A stretch of DNA of 64,000 nt, taken from assembly GCF_036016955.1 (NCBI RefSeq), contig NZ_JAYWXI010000010.1:1-64000 (forward strand). Direction: 5' to 3'. Position 1 is the first letter of the stretch, and each line of letters begins with the position of its first letter. Below the pieces are notes generated by a model. The model searched no databases and was not told the origin of the DNA. It saw only the letters and a list, made by a program, of their open reading frames with translations. Position numbers and translations under genes: made by a program. This document shows, in pieces, positions 52,596 through 61,150 of this stretch. The DNA comes from JAYWXI01 sp036016955. GTDB taxonomy: Bacteria > Bacteroidota > Bacteroidia > Flavobacteriales > Weeksellaceae.

Positions 52596-54230
52596 ATGGA
52601 TAGAAGAACTTTTTTGACGAAGCTTGGTCTCACGACGTTTGGCCTTGTGCTGGGACGCTCTGTGATCGGGCAACAGCTGCTGGCTCCGGTTTATAAGGAC
52701 GGAGGGCATTTTCCTAATATATTGGTTGGGACGGGGTATGGTAATGCGGTGGCGGCGGAGCGTTTGGCAAAGGCGGGGCATCGGGTTCTTATGATTGAAA
52801 TGGGGTTGGATTGGGAAGGTTATAAGTTGGCGAATCCGGATTTTAGTTTTTATAAAATGACTTCGCCCGGGAAAGAATCCACCTGGATGAATCATTCCTC
52901 CCAGGCGCCGATTGGGTTAGGAAATCTTAATCATTTCAGTCGTTTTACTGGGATTTTGGAACGGCGGGATTTTGAACACCTCAAGGTTTACTTGGGCAAG
53001 GGCGTGGGAGGAGGTTCCTTGGTTAATGGCGGAATGACGGTAACGCCTCGCAAAGGGTATCTGAAAGAGGTTTTTCGGAAAGTGGGGGTTGATATTCCGT
53101 TGGAAGAACTTTATGTTAACTATTTTCCTTTGGCGAATGCTGCTTTGGGACGGGGGATGGTGCCCGAGGATGTGTACCAGAGCGAGTGGTATACTTTTGC
53201 CCGATTGGGTGTGGAAGAAGGGGTGGCGGCAGGCTTTACGCCGGTGGAAGTGCCTAATTTGTACGATTTCGATTACATGAGGGAAGAAATTGCGGGGCGG
53301 GCTCCGCGTTCGGCCACCAATGTGGAGGTGATTTATGGGAATAACCACGGAAAGAGGGATTTAACTAAAACTTATCTGAAGCGGGCTTTGGCTACGGGGA
53401 ATGTGACTATTATTCCCCAACATAAAGTGGAGCAGATTACTTCTTTGAAGGACGGAGGTTTTTCTCTTTCGGTCAAGCAGATTGATACGCTTAATAGAAC
53501 GGTGGCTCAGAAGCGTTTTACTTGCGAAAATCTTTATTTGGGAGCGGGTAGTTTGGGGACTACGGAGCTTTTGTTGCGTTCCAAGGCGTTGGGAGGGCTT
53601 TCGAATCTGAATGAAGAGGTTGGCAAGTATTGGGGGAATAATGGCAATACGATGGCTAGTCGCTATACGGCTTTTGTGCTTGGTCATCAGAGTCGGGGGA
53701 ATCATCAGGCGACGATGCCGGTTCGCGGGTTGGATAATTTTACGGACACCGAGTATCCTTTTTTTGCGGAGATTGCGCCGATGCCGGTTTTGGGGTCTTA
53801 TACGGCGTTGTATTTGGTGGTCAGTAAGGTGGAGAAGTTGGGGCAGGTGTTGTATGATGTAAAGAACGATGCCATCGGTTTGGAGTGGGGGACGTCGCAT
53901 ACGTTGTCTATGCGGGCGAATGCGAAATATTTTTTATCGAAGATGAATCTTTACGGTTCGACCGGATGGTTTAATAATAAATATGTCAATAATACGGTTT
54001 TGTTGCCCAAAGGAGGGGTGGACGAGACGATTTGCTACCATCCGTTGGGCGGTTGTGTTTTGGGCAAGGCGACGGATCTTTATGGTAGGGTTTGCGGCTA
54101 CCGGCATTTGTATGTGACGGATGGCTCTCTGATTCCGGGGAGTTTGGGGGTTAATCCTTACGTTACGATTACGGCTTTGGCGGAGTATTGTCTTGATCAT
54201 ATTCTAGCAAACGATTACGTTCAGGGATAG
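52596..54230 (+). CDS. GMC oxidoreductase (cholesterol-oxidase type)
   Basis: A 544-residue FAD enzyme. The N-terminus MDRRTFLTKLGLTTFGLVLG has a twin-Arg motif (RRTFL) typical of Tat export. The FAD-binding VGTGYGNAVAAERLAKAGHR ends in a Glu (MIEMG), a second flavin motif GAGSLGTTELLLRSKALGGL is at about 308, and C-terminal YHPLGGCVLGK and IPGSLGVNPYVTITALAEYC contain the His and Asn region of cholesterol oxidases. Substrate unknown; could be a sterol or other alcohol. Confidence 0.85.
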   Translation: MDRRTFLTKLGLTTFGLVLGRSVIGQQLLAPVYKDGGHFPNILVGTGYGNAVAAERLAKAGHRVLMIEMGLDWEGYKLANPDFSFYKMTSPGKESTWMNHSSQAPIGLGNLNHFSRFTGILERRDFEHLKVYLGKGVGGGSLVNGGMTVTPRKGYLKEVFRKVGVDIPLEELYVNYFPLANAALGRGMVPEDVYQSEWYTFARLGVEEGVAAGFTPVEVPNLYDFDYMREEIAGRAPRSATNVEVIYGNNHGKRDLTKTYLKRALATGNVTIIPQHKVEQITSLKDGGFSLSVKQIDTLNRTVAQKRFTCENLYLGAGSLGTTELLLRSKALGGLSNLNEEVGKYWGNNGNTMASRYTAFVLGHQSRGNHQATMPVRGLDNFTDTEYPFFAEIAPMPVLGSYTALYLVVSKVEKLGQVLYDVKNDAIGLEWGTSHTLSMRANAKYFLSKMNLYGSTGWFNNKYVNNTVLLPKGGVDETICYHPLGGCVLGKATDLYGRVCGYRHLYVTDGSLIPGSLGVNPYVTITALAEYCLDHILANDYVQG

Positions 54231-54282
54231 GGTACCGAACGATAAAAAAATCAGAAAATAAAGTTTATTTTTTGCGTTGGTG

Positions 54283-54314
54283 TTTTGTCCGAATGAAAAA
54301 AAGTTTTATTTTTG
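54283..54314 (+). promoter_or_regulatory. promoter of rplS
   Basis: TTTTG (54283-54287), 19 bp, TATTTTTG (54307-54314), about 72 bp before the start, leaving a leader of about 65 nt in which autoregulation could act. Confidence 0.75.
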
Positions 54315-54385
54315 CGGCCTGTTAATCAACCTCTGACGAGAGCCGTGAATGTTGTTTAGCTTTAATGTTTTTTATTTTTTAACTA

Positions 54386-54739
54386 ATGGATTTAGTAAAG
54401 TACGTACAAGACAAGTACATTGCAAAAAAAGAATTCCCTGAATTCAAAGCCGGAGACACAATTACTGTGTACTACGAAATTAAGGAAGGTAACAAAACTA
54501 GAACGCAGTTCTTCAAAGGAACCGTGATTCAGTTGAGAGGAACAGGGGCAACCAAGACGTTTACCATCAGAAAAATGAGCGGTGATGTAGGGGTTGAGAG
54601 GGTTTTCCCAATCAATATGCCTGCGCTTCAGAAGATTGAGGTGGATAGAAGAGGTAAAGTAAGAAGAGCAAGAATCTACTACTTCAGAGATCTTAGAGGT
54701 AAGAAAGCGAGAATCAAAGATGCTCCTTTCAAGAAGTAA
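54386..54739 (+). CDS. rplS: 50S ribosomal protein L19
   Basis: A 117-residue protein. KEFPEFKAGDTITVYYEIKE at about 18, FKGTVIQLRGTGATKTFTIR at about 45, GVERVFPINMPALQKIEV and RAKLYYLR-like RARIYYFRDLRGKKARIKD are the L19 signature. It sits at the 30S/50S interface. Single gene with its own promoter and terminator. Confidence 0.96.
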   Translation: MDLVKYVQDKYIAKKEFPEFKAGDTITVYYEIKEGNKTRTQFFKGTVIQLRGTGATKTFTIRKMSGDVGVERVFPINMPALQKIEVDRRGKVRRARIYYFRDLRGKKARIKDAPFKK

Positions 54740-54756
54740 GATAAGATTTCAAAATA

Positions 54757-54792
54757 AAAAAGCATCCGAATTATTTTGGATGCTTTTTTTTG
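54757..54792 (+). terminator. terminator of rplS
   Basis: AAAAAAGCATCCGAA, loop, TTGGATGCTTTTTTTT. Confidence 0.9.
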
Positions 54793-54824
54793 TAGGCTTA
54801 AAAACGCTAAAGCAAAAGATGAAA

Positions 54825-54853
54825 AAAAGGAAGGATTAATCCTTCCTTTTTTG
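54825..54853. terminator. terminator of the aminopeptidase gene
   Basis: AAAAGGAAGGATTAATCCTTCCTTTT, a perfect palindrome with T-runs in both directions. Confidence 0.85.
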
Positions 54854-54856
54854 AGA

Positions 54857-56629
54857 TTAGAGAGGCTGCACCAACTGCAGGAACCATTCTTTAACTTCCC
54901 CTTCCAAGTGTGGTTCAAGTTTTTCTTTTACCCATTGGTGGTATTGATTGAGCCATTGGATTTCTTCTTCGGAGAGGATTTCTTTTACGATGGCTTCCCT
55001 GAAAAACGGGCAAATCGTTAAAGTTTCAAATTCGTAAAACTCTGCGAAATCGGTGGTTTTATAAGGTTTGACGGCTACGAGGTTTTCGTGTCGGATGCCG
55101 TATTGATTTTCGAGATAGAGGCCGGGCTCGTTGGAAAGCACCATTCCCGGAATCAAATCTTGCGGGTTTAGGTCTTTTCGGATGTTTTGAGGCCCTTCGT
55201 GGACGTTCATAAAACTGCCTACCCCATGCCCGACTCCATGGTTGAATTCTTTGCCTTCCATCCATAGAGGGAGGCGAGCGATGGCGTCAAGATGAACGCC
55301 TTTGGTGCCTTTGGGGAATTTTACCATCGACAACCGAATCATCCCCTGAAGCACTTTGGTGGAGTCGTGACGGTATTGTTCGGAGACTTCTCCTACGGGG
55401 AAGGTACGGGTAATGTCGGTGGTGCCTTCTAAGTATTGCCCTCCGGAATCGACAAGGATGCTGCCTTTATTGGTTACAGGTTCGCTGTTCTCTTTGTCCG
55501 CCGAGTAGTGCGGGATGGCATCGTTGCCGTTGTAGCCTACGATGCTTCCAAAGCTTACGCCTACGAAGTTTTCGCCCTCTCTTCGGAATTTTTCAAGTTC
55601 GAGACCGATCGAATATTCCGTCATTGGGATTTTTCCGACATTGTGTTTCAGCCAGTATAGAAATTTTACCATTGCCACTCCGTCGCGAACCATTACTTTG
55701 CGAAAACCTTCGAGTTCGGTTTCGTTTTTAACGGCTTTCATCAGGTTTCCTGGAACGGCGCCGTGGAGGATGGTGTTGTCTTCTAAGGCAAAAAAGACGG
55801 ACTGGTTGCTGTTAGGAGACAGAAGAACCCGTTCGTTCTTTTGGGCTTTTAGGTAATCGAAAAAGGTATCGTAATCTTTTACTAATACGCCGGCTTCTTT
55901 TAGGTGTTGCTGCGCTTCGGCATTCAATTTTTCCTGATCGACGAAAAGGACGGCTTCTTCGGTAGAAATCACAATATAGCCTAAGAATACAGGGTTGCAT
56001 TCGACGTCACTGCCTCGTAGGTTTAGGGTCCAAGCCACGTCATCAAGGCTGGAAATCACATGAAGGGAGGCTTGTTGTGCGGCCATTTTTTCGCGAATGG
56101 CTTTTAGTTTGTCTTGTACGGACTGGCCTGCTCTTTCGAGAGGATGTACGAAGATCGGATTTTTGACTTCGGATTTTCCTCGTTCAGTCCAAAGGTTTTT
56201 AAGTAGAGGTAAATCGACCAGTTTGATGTTTTTCTCGCTCAGGCGGATGCGCATTTCTTCCCAGTTGCTGTTGGCGGTTGCAATGGCATTGACGGCAACG
56301 GTTCCTCCGGGCTGGATTTGAGAAAGCATCCAAGAAATATAGTCGGGGACACCGTCTACGCCCATTTTCATCAGTTCGAAATCGGAGCCTTTTAATTCTT
56401 TTGGTGCCTGAATAAAATAACGTCCGTCCGTCCAAAGTCCGGCTTGTTCCAAGGTGACTACAGCAAAACCGGCCGATCCCGTAAAACCGGTTAGCCAACT
56501 TCTTTCTTTCCATTCGGAGGGCAGGTATTCGCTCATGTGCGGATCGGCGGAAAAAACCACGAAGGCGTCGATATGATTAGCTCTCATTTCTTCCCTTAGG
56601 GCAGCCACTTTCTCTTTTGATGTCATCAT
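54857..56629 (-). CDS. aminopeptidase P-family metallopeptidase
   Basis: A 590-residue protein from ATG 56629. Two creatinase-like N-terminal domains (HIDAFVVFSADPHMSEYLPS, SSLDDVAWTLNLRGSDVECN), then the M24 catalytic domain. Metal ligands: Asp in LVDSGGQYLEGTTDITRTF at about 406, His in GVGSFMNVHEGPQ at about 494, and Glu in NEPGLYLENQYGIRHENL at about 520. Removes N-terminal residues before proline. The length fits the Xaa-Pro aminopeptidase 1 type. Confidence 0.9.
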   Translation of the reverse strand: MMTSKEKVAALREEMRANHIDAFVVFSADPHMSEYLPSEWKERSWLTGFTGSAGFAVVTLEQAGLWTDGRYFIQAPKELKGSDFELMKMGVDGVPDYISWMLSQIQPGGTVAVNAIATANSNWEEMRIRLSEKNIKLVDLPLLKNLWTERGKSEVKNPIFVHPLERAGQSVQDKLKAIREKMAAQQASLHVISSLDDVAWTLNLRGSDVECNPVFLGYIVISTEEAVLFVDQEKLNAEAQQHLKEAGVLVKDYDTFFDYLKAQKNERVLLSPNSNQSVFFALEDNTILHGAVPGNLMKAVKNETELEGFRKVMVRDGVAMVKFLYWLKHNVGKIPMTEYSIGLELEKFRREGENFVGVSFGSIVGYNGNDAIPHYSADKENSEPVTNKGSILVDSGGQYLEGTTDITRTFPVGEVSEQYRHDSTKVLQGMIRLSMVKFPKGTKGVHLDAIARLPLWMEGKEFNHGVGHGVGSFMNVHEGPQNIRKDLNPQDLIPGMVLSNEPGLYLENQYGIRHENLVAVKPYKTTDFAEFYEFETLTICPFFREAIVKEILSEEEIQWLNQYHQWVKEKLEPHLEGEVKEWFLQLVQPL

Positions 56630-56711
56630 ACAAATTTCGATTTTTAGAGTGTTAAATTTACGAAAAAAAGCCAAATGCGGAATCGGAACATTCCTTTTTT
56701 CATTGAAAAAG

Positions 56712-56745
56712 AAAAAACTCCCGATGCCTTATCGGGAGTTTTCTT
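56712..56745. terminator. terminator of ffh
   Basis: AAAACTCCCGATGC, loop, TATCGGGAGTTTTC. Confidence 0.8.
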
Positions 56746-56765
56746 GGTCTTTTTAGCGAAGAGGA

Positions 56766-58136
56766 TTAACGGCTGAAAAGTCCGCCGCCCATACCGGGAA
56801 GACCGCCGCCCCCCATCTTGCTCATCATCTGCATGAGTTGCTTTCCTTGGGGGCCTTGCATCATTTTCATCATTTTTCCCATCTGGTCGAATTGCTTCAT
56901 CAGCTGGTTGACTTCCTCCAATTTTCTTCCTGAGCCACGGGCAATCCGTTTTTTACGGCTCATGTCAATAATCGAGGGTTTGCGTCGTTCCTCCGGGGTC
57001 ATGGAGTAGATAATGGCTTCGATATGCTTGAAGGCATCATCGGAAATATCTACGTCTTTGATGGCTTTTCCCACTCCCGGAATCATCCCCATAAGGTCCT
57101 TCATGTTCCCCATTTTTTTGATTTGGTGGATTTGTTTTAGAAAATCGTCGAAACCAAATTCGTTTTTGGCGATTTTTTTATGAAGTTTTTTTGCTTCTTC
57201 TTCATCGAATTGTTCTTGGGCTCTTTCTACTAAGGAAACCACGTCTCCCATTCCCAAGATTCGGTCGGCCATTCTCTCGGGATAGAATAAATCCAGAGCC
57301 TCCATTTTTTCGCCCGTTGAGATAAATTTAATTGGTTTTTCCACCACGGATCGGATGGTTAAGGCGGCTCCACCCCGGGTGTCCCCGTCCAATTTGGTGA
57401 GAACTACCCCGTCAAAATTAAGAGCTTCATTAAAGGCTTTGGCGGTGTTCACAGCATCCTGTCCCGTCATGGAATCCACAACGAAAAGAGTCTCCTGTGG
57501 TTTGATGAAGTAATGAACGGATTTTATTTCGTTCATCATTTGCTCGTCAATGGCCAAACGTCCGGCGGTATCCACGATGACCACGTCGTAGTGATTTTGT
57601 TGGGCATATTTTACCGCATTTTCAGCAATGGATGAAGGATTCAGAGCGCCCTCTTCCGTATAGACTTCCACTCCGATTTGGCTTCCGAGCACTTTTAATT
57701 GATCGATTGCTGCAGGGCGGTAGACGTCGCAGGCCACCAGTAGAGGTTTTTTGTTTCGCTTTTGCTTAAGATAGTTGGCGAGTTTTCCCGAAAAGGTGGT
57801 TTTTCCAGACCCTTGCAATCCAGCAATAAGAATGATGCTGGGTTTGCCGGAGAGGTTGATGCCTTCCTGCGTGCCTCCCATGAGCTCTACGAGTTCGTCA
57901 TGGACGATTTTGGTCATCAATTGCCCCGGAGTAAGGCTGGTGAGCACGTTTTGCCCCAAGGCTTTGTCTTGTACTCGTTTGGTTAAATCCTTGGCTACTT
58001 TGTAGTTAACGTCGGCATCCACTAAGGCTCGACGAATTTCTTTCACCGTTTCGGCTACGTTGATTTCGGTGATTTTTCCGCGCCCTTGGAGGTTGTGTAA
58101 CGCTTTGTCTAATTTATCCTGTAAACTGTTGAACAT
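56766..58136 (-). CDS. ffh: signal recognition particle protein Ffh
   Basis: A 456-residue protein from ATG 58136 (MFNSLQDKLDKALHNLQGRG). GTPase motifs: GLQGSGKTTFSGKLANYL at about 107, DVYRPAAIDQLK, DTAGRL at about 188 and TKLDGDTRGGAAL; the C-terminal M domain is Met/Gly-rich (MGKMMKMMQGPQGKQLMQMM). Binds signal peptides together with 4.5S RNA and FtsY. Confidence 0.96.
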   Translation of the reverse strand: MFNSLQDKLDKALHNLQGRGKITEINVAETVKEIRRALVDADVNYKVAKDLTKRVQDKALGQNVLTSLTPGQLMTKIVHDELVELMGGTQEGINLSGKPSIILIAGLQGSGKTTFSGKLANYLKQKRNKKPLLVACDVYRPAAIDQLKVLGSQIGVEVYTEEGALNPSSIAENAVKYAQQNHYDVVIVDTAGRLAIDEQMMNEIKSVHYFIKPQETLFVVDSMTGQDAVNTAKAFNEALNFDGVVLTKLDGDTRGGAALTIRSVVEKPIKFISTGEKMEALDLFYPERMADRILGMGDVVSLVERAQEQFDEEEAKKLHKKIAKNEFGFDDFLKQIHQIKKMGNMKDLMGMIPGVGKAIKDVDISDDAFKHIEAIIYSMTPEERRKPSIIDMSRKKRIARGSGRKLEEVNQLMKQFDQMGKMMKMMQGPQGKQLMQMMSKMGGGGLPGMGGGLFSR

Positions 58137-58231
58137 GGTAACAATTATAATGTATTCGAGGTGCAAAAATAGGGGATTTTTATTATAATTGAAATTTATT
58201 CATCTTTGTGGCACTTTTTTAACGTAATAGG

Positions 58232-58606
58232 ATGGGTAAATACAAAGTGGATTTCGTTTACACAGGGGTGTTTTTTTTGATGGTACTTTCTTCGGTGGTT
58301 GTGGTTTATGCGCTAGGGAGTTCCCAACGAGTCAATGCATTGGTTGCGATTATGAGTGCAGTAGTGGTGGGGACGGTTTTTTTGCTGCGTTATTTGGGAA
58401 AAGGCGGGATAATTGGTTTCTTTTTTTTGGGGACGGTGCTTTTCAAGATGTTTGGTATTGGTTATTTGGCGGTTTTTGAAGCGGAGCTTAAACGAGATTT
58501 AGTGTTGTTTTTTGTCATTTTTTGGGGGTATTTAATTTTGGAAGCCTCTTATATTGTGGCCTGTATCCGAAGACAAGATAAATATCATGTAAAGAAAGAT
58601 AAATAA
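58232..58606 (+). CDS. membrane protein upstream of atpB
   Basis: A 124-residue protein with four membrane helices (FVYTGVFFLMVLSSVVVVYA, ALVAIMSAVVVGTVFLLRYL, IIGFFFLGTVLFKMFGIGYL, LVLFFVIFWGYLILEASYIV). It takes the place of atpI in front of the ATP synthase operon and may assist assembly of the c-ring; the sequence is not AtpI-like, and resembles a Bacteroidota-specific family found in this place. Confidence 0.65.
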   Translation: MGKYKVDFVYTGVFFLMVLSSVVVVYALGSSQRVNALVAIMSAVVVGTVFLLRYLGKGGIIGFFFLGTVLFKMFGIGYLAVFEAELKRDLVLFFVIFWGYLILEASYIVACIRRQDKYHVKKDK

Positions 58607-58631
58607 CGTTTACGGGAAAGGAAAAATTTAT

Positions 58632-58639
58632 TACTTTTG
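58632..58639 (+). promoter_or_regulatory. -7 element of the atp operon
   Basis: TACTTTTG, 27 bp before the atpB start; suggests the atp operon starts here rather than at the upstream membrane gene. Confidence 0.5.
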
Positions 58640-58666
58640 CAAAAATTAAGATTAACGAAGTTAAAG

Positions 58667-59734
58667 ATGGCTTTACGTAAACTGTTTTTCATTCTATGGG
58701 TTTTTATTGGCGGTTTTGCTTTTGCTGCCAATACGGCGCCTGCGGAGGCGGGAGAAAAATACAATCCGGTACCGTTTATCATGCATCACATCCAGGATTC
58801 CCACAGTTGGCATCTTTGGGGAGAAGGGCATCATTCCGTGGGGTTTTCGCTTCCTGTTATTCTTTGGGACGGAGGACTTAAGGTGTTTAGTTCTTCAAAG
58901 TTTGGGCACGACGAGAATGAAGTAGCAGAAGTGGATGGTAATTACTATAAGCTATTCCATAATAAAGTGTACAAGACGGATGCGAGTGGAACGATTCATG
59001 AACATGACGGTCATCCAACCAATGAAGCGCCTTTGGATTTTTCCATTACCAAAGTGGTAGCCCAAATGATTTTGGCGGCTTTGATTTTGTTGGTTTTGGG
59101 ATTTGCGACGGCGGCCTCTTACAAAAAGTCCAATGTGCCTTCCGGTGTGGCGAAATTTATTGAGCCTATTGTGGTTTTTGTACGGGATGATATTGCCCTT
59201 CAGAATATTGGCTCTTTGAGATATAAGAAATACGTACCTTATTTAGTGACTTTGTTCTTGTTTATTTGGGTGCTTAATATTTTGGGACTTTTCCCGGGAG
59301 CAGCTAATACGACCGGAAATATTGCTTTTACTTTCGTTTTGGCTTTGTTTACCATGATTGTGGTGAACTTCAGCGGACGTAAGACTTACTGGAGCCATAT
59401 GTTTGATCCGCTAGGAAACAATATGCCATGGGGAGGGAAGATTTTGGTTTATTTGATTTTGGTTCCTGTGGAATTGCTAGGGATTATCACTAAGCCTTTT
59501 GCCTTGATGATTCGTCTTTTTGCCAATATGACCGCGGGGCACATCATTATCATGGCATTGATTTCCCTTATTTTCATTATGAAAACTTATATGATTACGC
59601 CTGTTTCCTTGGGATTGTCTTTGTTCATCTATGTTTTGGAAGTTTTGGTGGCGGCATTGCAGGCTTATATTTTTACGATGCTCACGGCTTTATTCATTGG
59701 TTCGGCTGTGGAAGAGCCTCATCATGATCACTAA
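58667..59734 (+). CDS. atpB: ATP synthase F0 subunit a
   Basis: A 355-residue membrane subunit. Unusually long, as in other Bacteroidota: a signal-like MALRKLFFILWVFIGGFAFA and a periplasmic His-rich region (SHSWHLWGEGHHSVGF) precede the usual five-helix domain. The essential Arg is in FALMIRLFANMTAGHIII at about 282. Forms the proton half-channels with the c-ring. Confidence 0.95.
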   Translation: MALRKLFFILWVFIGGFAFAANTAPAEAGEKYNPVPFIMHHIQDSHSWHLWGEGHHSVGFSLPVILWDGGLKVFSSSKFGHDENEVAEVDGNYYKLFHNKVYKTDASGTIHEHDGHPTNEAPLDFSITKVVAQMILAALILLVLGFATAASYKKSNVPSGVAKFIEPIVVFVRDDIALQNIGSLRYKKYVPYLVTLFLFIWVLNILGLFPGAANTTGNIAFTFVLALFTMIVVNFSGRKTYWSHMFDPLGNNMPWGGKILVYLILVPVELLGIITKPFALMIRLFANMTAGHIIIMALISLIFIMKTYMITPVSLGLSLFIYVLEVLVAALQAYIFTMLTALFIGSAVEEPHHDH

Positions 59735-59794
59735 TTTTAGAAATAGAACGAAATCATTTTTATTAATAAAACAACTTTTTTAAATTTTTATATT

Positions 59795-60004
59795 ATGACA
59801 GGTAGTATCGCAGCAATCGGAGCTGGTCTAGCAGTTCTAGGCGTAGGATTGGGAATCGGTAAAATTGGTGGTTCTGCAATGGATGGTATTGCAAGGCAAC
59901 CAGAGCAATCCGGTAAAATCCAGACTGCAATGATTATCGCCGCTGCCCTTATCGAGGGTGCAGGTCTATTCGGTATCGTAGTAGCTCTACTAGGTAACGG
60001 ATAA
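59795..60004 (+). CDS. atpE: ATP synthase F0 subunit c
   Basis: A 69-residue two-helix protein. The polar loop GIARQPEQSGKIQ and the proton-binding Glu in helix 2, ALIEGAGLFGIVVAL. Proton-type rather than Na-type: the helix-1 Na ligands are absent. Forms the rotor ring. Confidence 0.95.
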   Translation: MTGSIAAIGAGLAVLGVGLGIGKIGGSAMDGIARQPEQSGKIQTAMIIAAALIEGAGLFGIVVALLGNG

Positions 60005-60093
60005 GAAAGTTTTTGAATTCTGCAGACGGTTGGTCTGCGGAATTCATTTTCTTTAAAAGTCAGTAATTAAAAAAATTAAATACCTACTATAAC

Positions 60094-60588
60094 ATGGATT
60101 TATTAACTCCTTCAATAGGAAATATAGCTTGGACGGCTGTTGTTTTCGTTATTCTTTTGTTGTTTCTTTCTAAATTTGCTTGGAAGCCTATTTTGTCTGC
60201 GGTAAGCGAGCGAGAGAATTCCATAGTGGATGCGCTTAATCAGGCTAAGTTGGCTAGAAAAGAGATGGAAGAATTGAAAGCGGATAACGAGAAAATCATT
60301 CGTGAAGCAAAAGCAGAAAGGGATGCTATACTTAAAGAGGCCAGAGAGATTAAGGATCGTATCGTTGGAGAAGCTAAGGAGGTGGCAAAAGCCGAGGGAG
60401 ATAAAATTATTGAGGCGGCTAGAGTATCCATTGAGGCCGAGAAGACGGCTGCGATGAACGACATCAAATCCCAAATTGGTTTGCTTTCTGTGAATATTGC
60501 TGAAAATATTTTGAAGCAAAAGTTGGATAACAGCGAGGCTCAAAACACTTTGGTTGAAAACTATCTGAACAAACAAAACCTTAACTAA
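60094..60588 (+). CDS. atpF: ATP synthase F0 subunit b
   Basis: A 164-residue stator subunit. One N-terminal membrane helix (IGNIAWTAVVFVILLLFLSK), then a long charged coiled coil (about 32-135). The stop overlaps the start of atpH (TAATG). Confidence 0.94.
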   Translation: MDLLTPSIGNIAWTAVVFVILLLFLSKFAWKPILSAVSERENSIVDALNQAKLARKEMEELKADNEKIIREAKAERDAILKEAREIKDRIVGEAKEVAKAEGDKIIEAARVSIEAEKTAAMNDIKSQIGLLSVNIAENILKQKLDNSEAQNTLVENYLNKQNLN

Positions 60589-61130
60589 TGATGCGTACGT
60601 CAAAGGTAGCTAAAAGATATGCGCAGGGCTTTCTTGATTTTGCCCAGGAATCGGGACAGACTTCCACGGTTTTTGCCGAGATGAAAGAAGTGGTGAAAAT
60701 CATGGATGAATCCAGAGAGCTTAATCGTTTTTTTGAAACCCCGGTGATTGATTCCAAGAAAAAAATGACGGTGGCAGGAGAGATTTTTAAGGCTTTTTCT
60801 CCTTCTACGCTCAATATGATTCGTTTAGTGATCCGTCAGGGGAGAGAAGGGCATTTGAGAGGGATTGCGCAGGAGTTTATCAATAAAGTGGACGACTTGA
60901 GCGGAGTGAAACGCGTAACGCTTACTTCGGCGGTGGCATTGTCCCAAAGCAATATCGATCAAATCCTGAAGACTTCCGGTCTTTTGGCTTCGGGAGCGAA
61001 GTTTGATTTGACGACACGGATTAATCCGGATATTTTGGGCGGATACATTCTCAGAGTGGGTGACCAGCAGATTGACGCTTCAGTGAAATCCAAACTGAAC
61101 CAAATAAAGAAAGAATTTCAGTTAAATTAA
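60588..61130 (+). CDS. atpH: ATP synthase F1 subunit delta
   Basis: A 180-residue protein. SKVAKRYAQGFLDFAQESGQ at the start, helical N-domain, and C-terminal INPDILGGYILRVGDQQIDA, the delta/OSCP signature. Links the stator to F1. Start ATG 60588 overlaps the atpF stop; a second ATG follows directly. Confidence 0.94.
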   Translation: MMRTSKVAKRYAQGFLDFAQESGQTSTVFAEMKEVVKIMDESRELNRFFETPVIDSKKKMTVAGEIFKAFSPSTLNMIRLVIRQGREGHLRGIAQEFINKVDDLSGVKRVTLTSAVALSQSNIDQILKTSGLLASGAKFDLTTRINPDILGGYILRVGDQQIDASVKSKLNQIKKEFQLN

Positions 61131-61150
61131 AGAATTAAAACAACCATAAA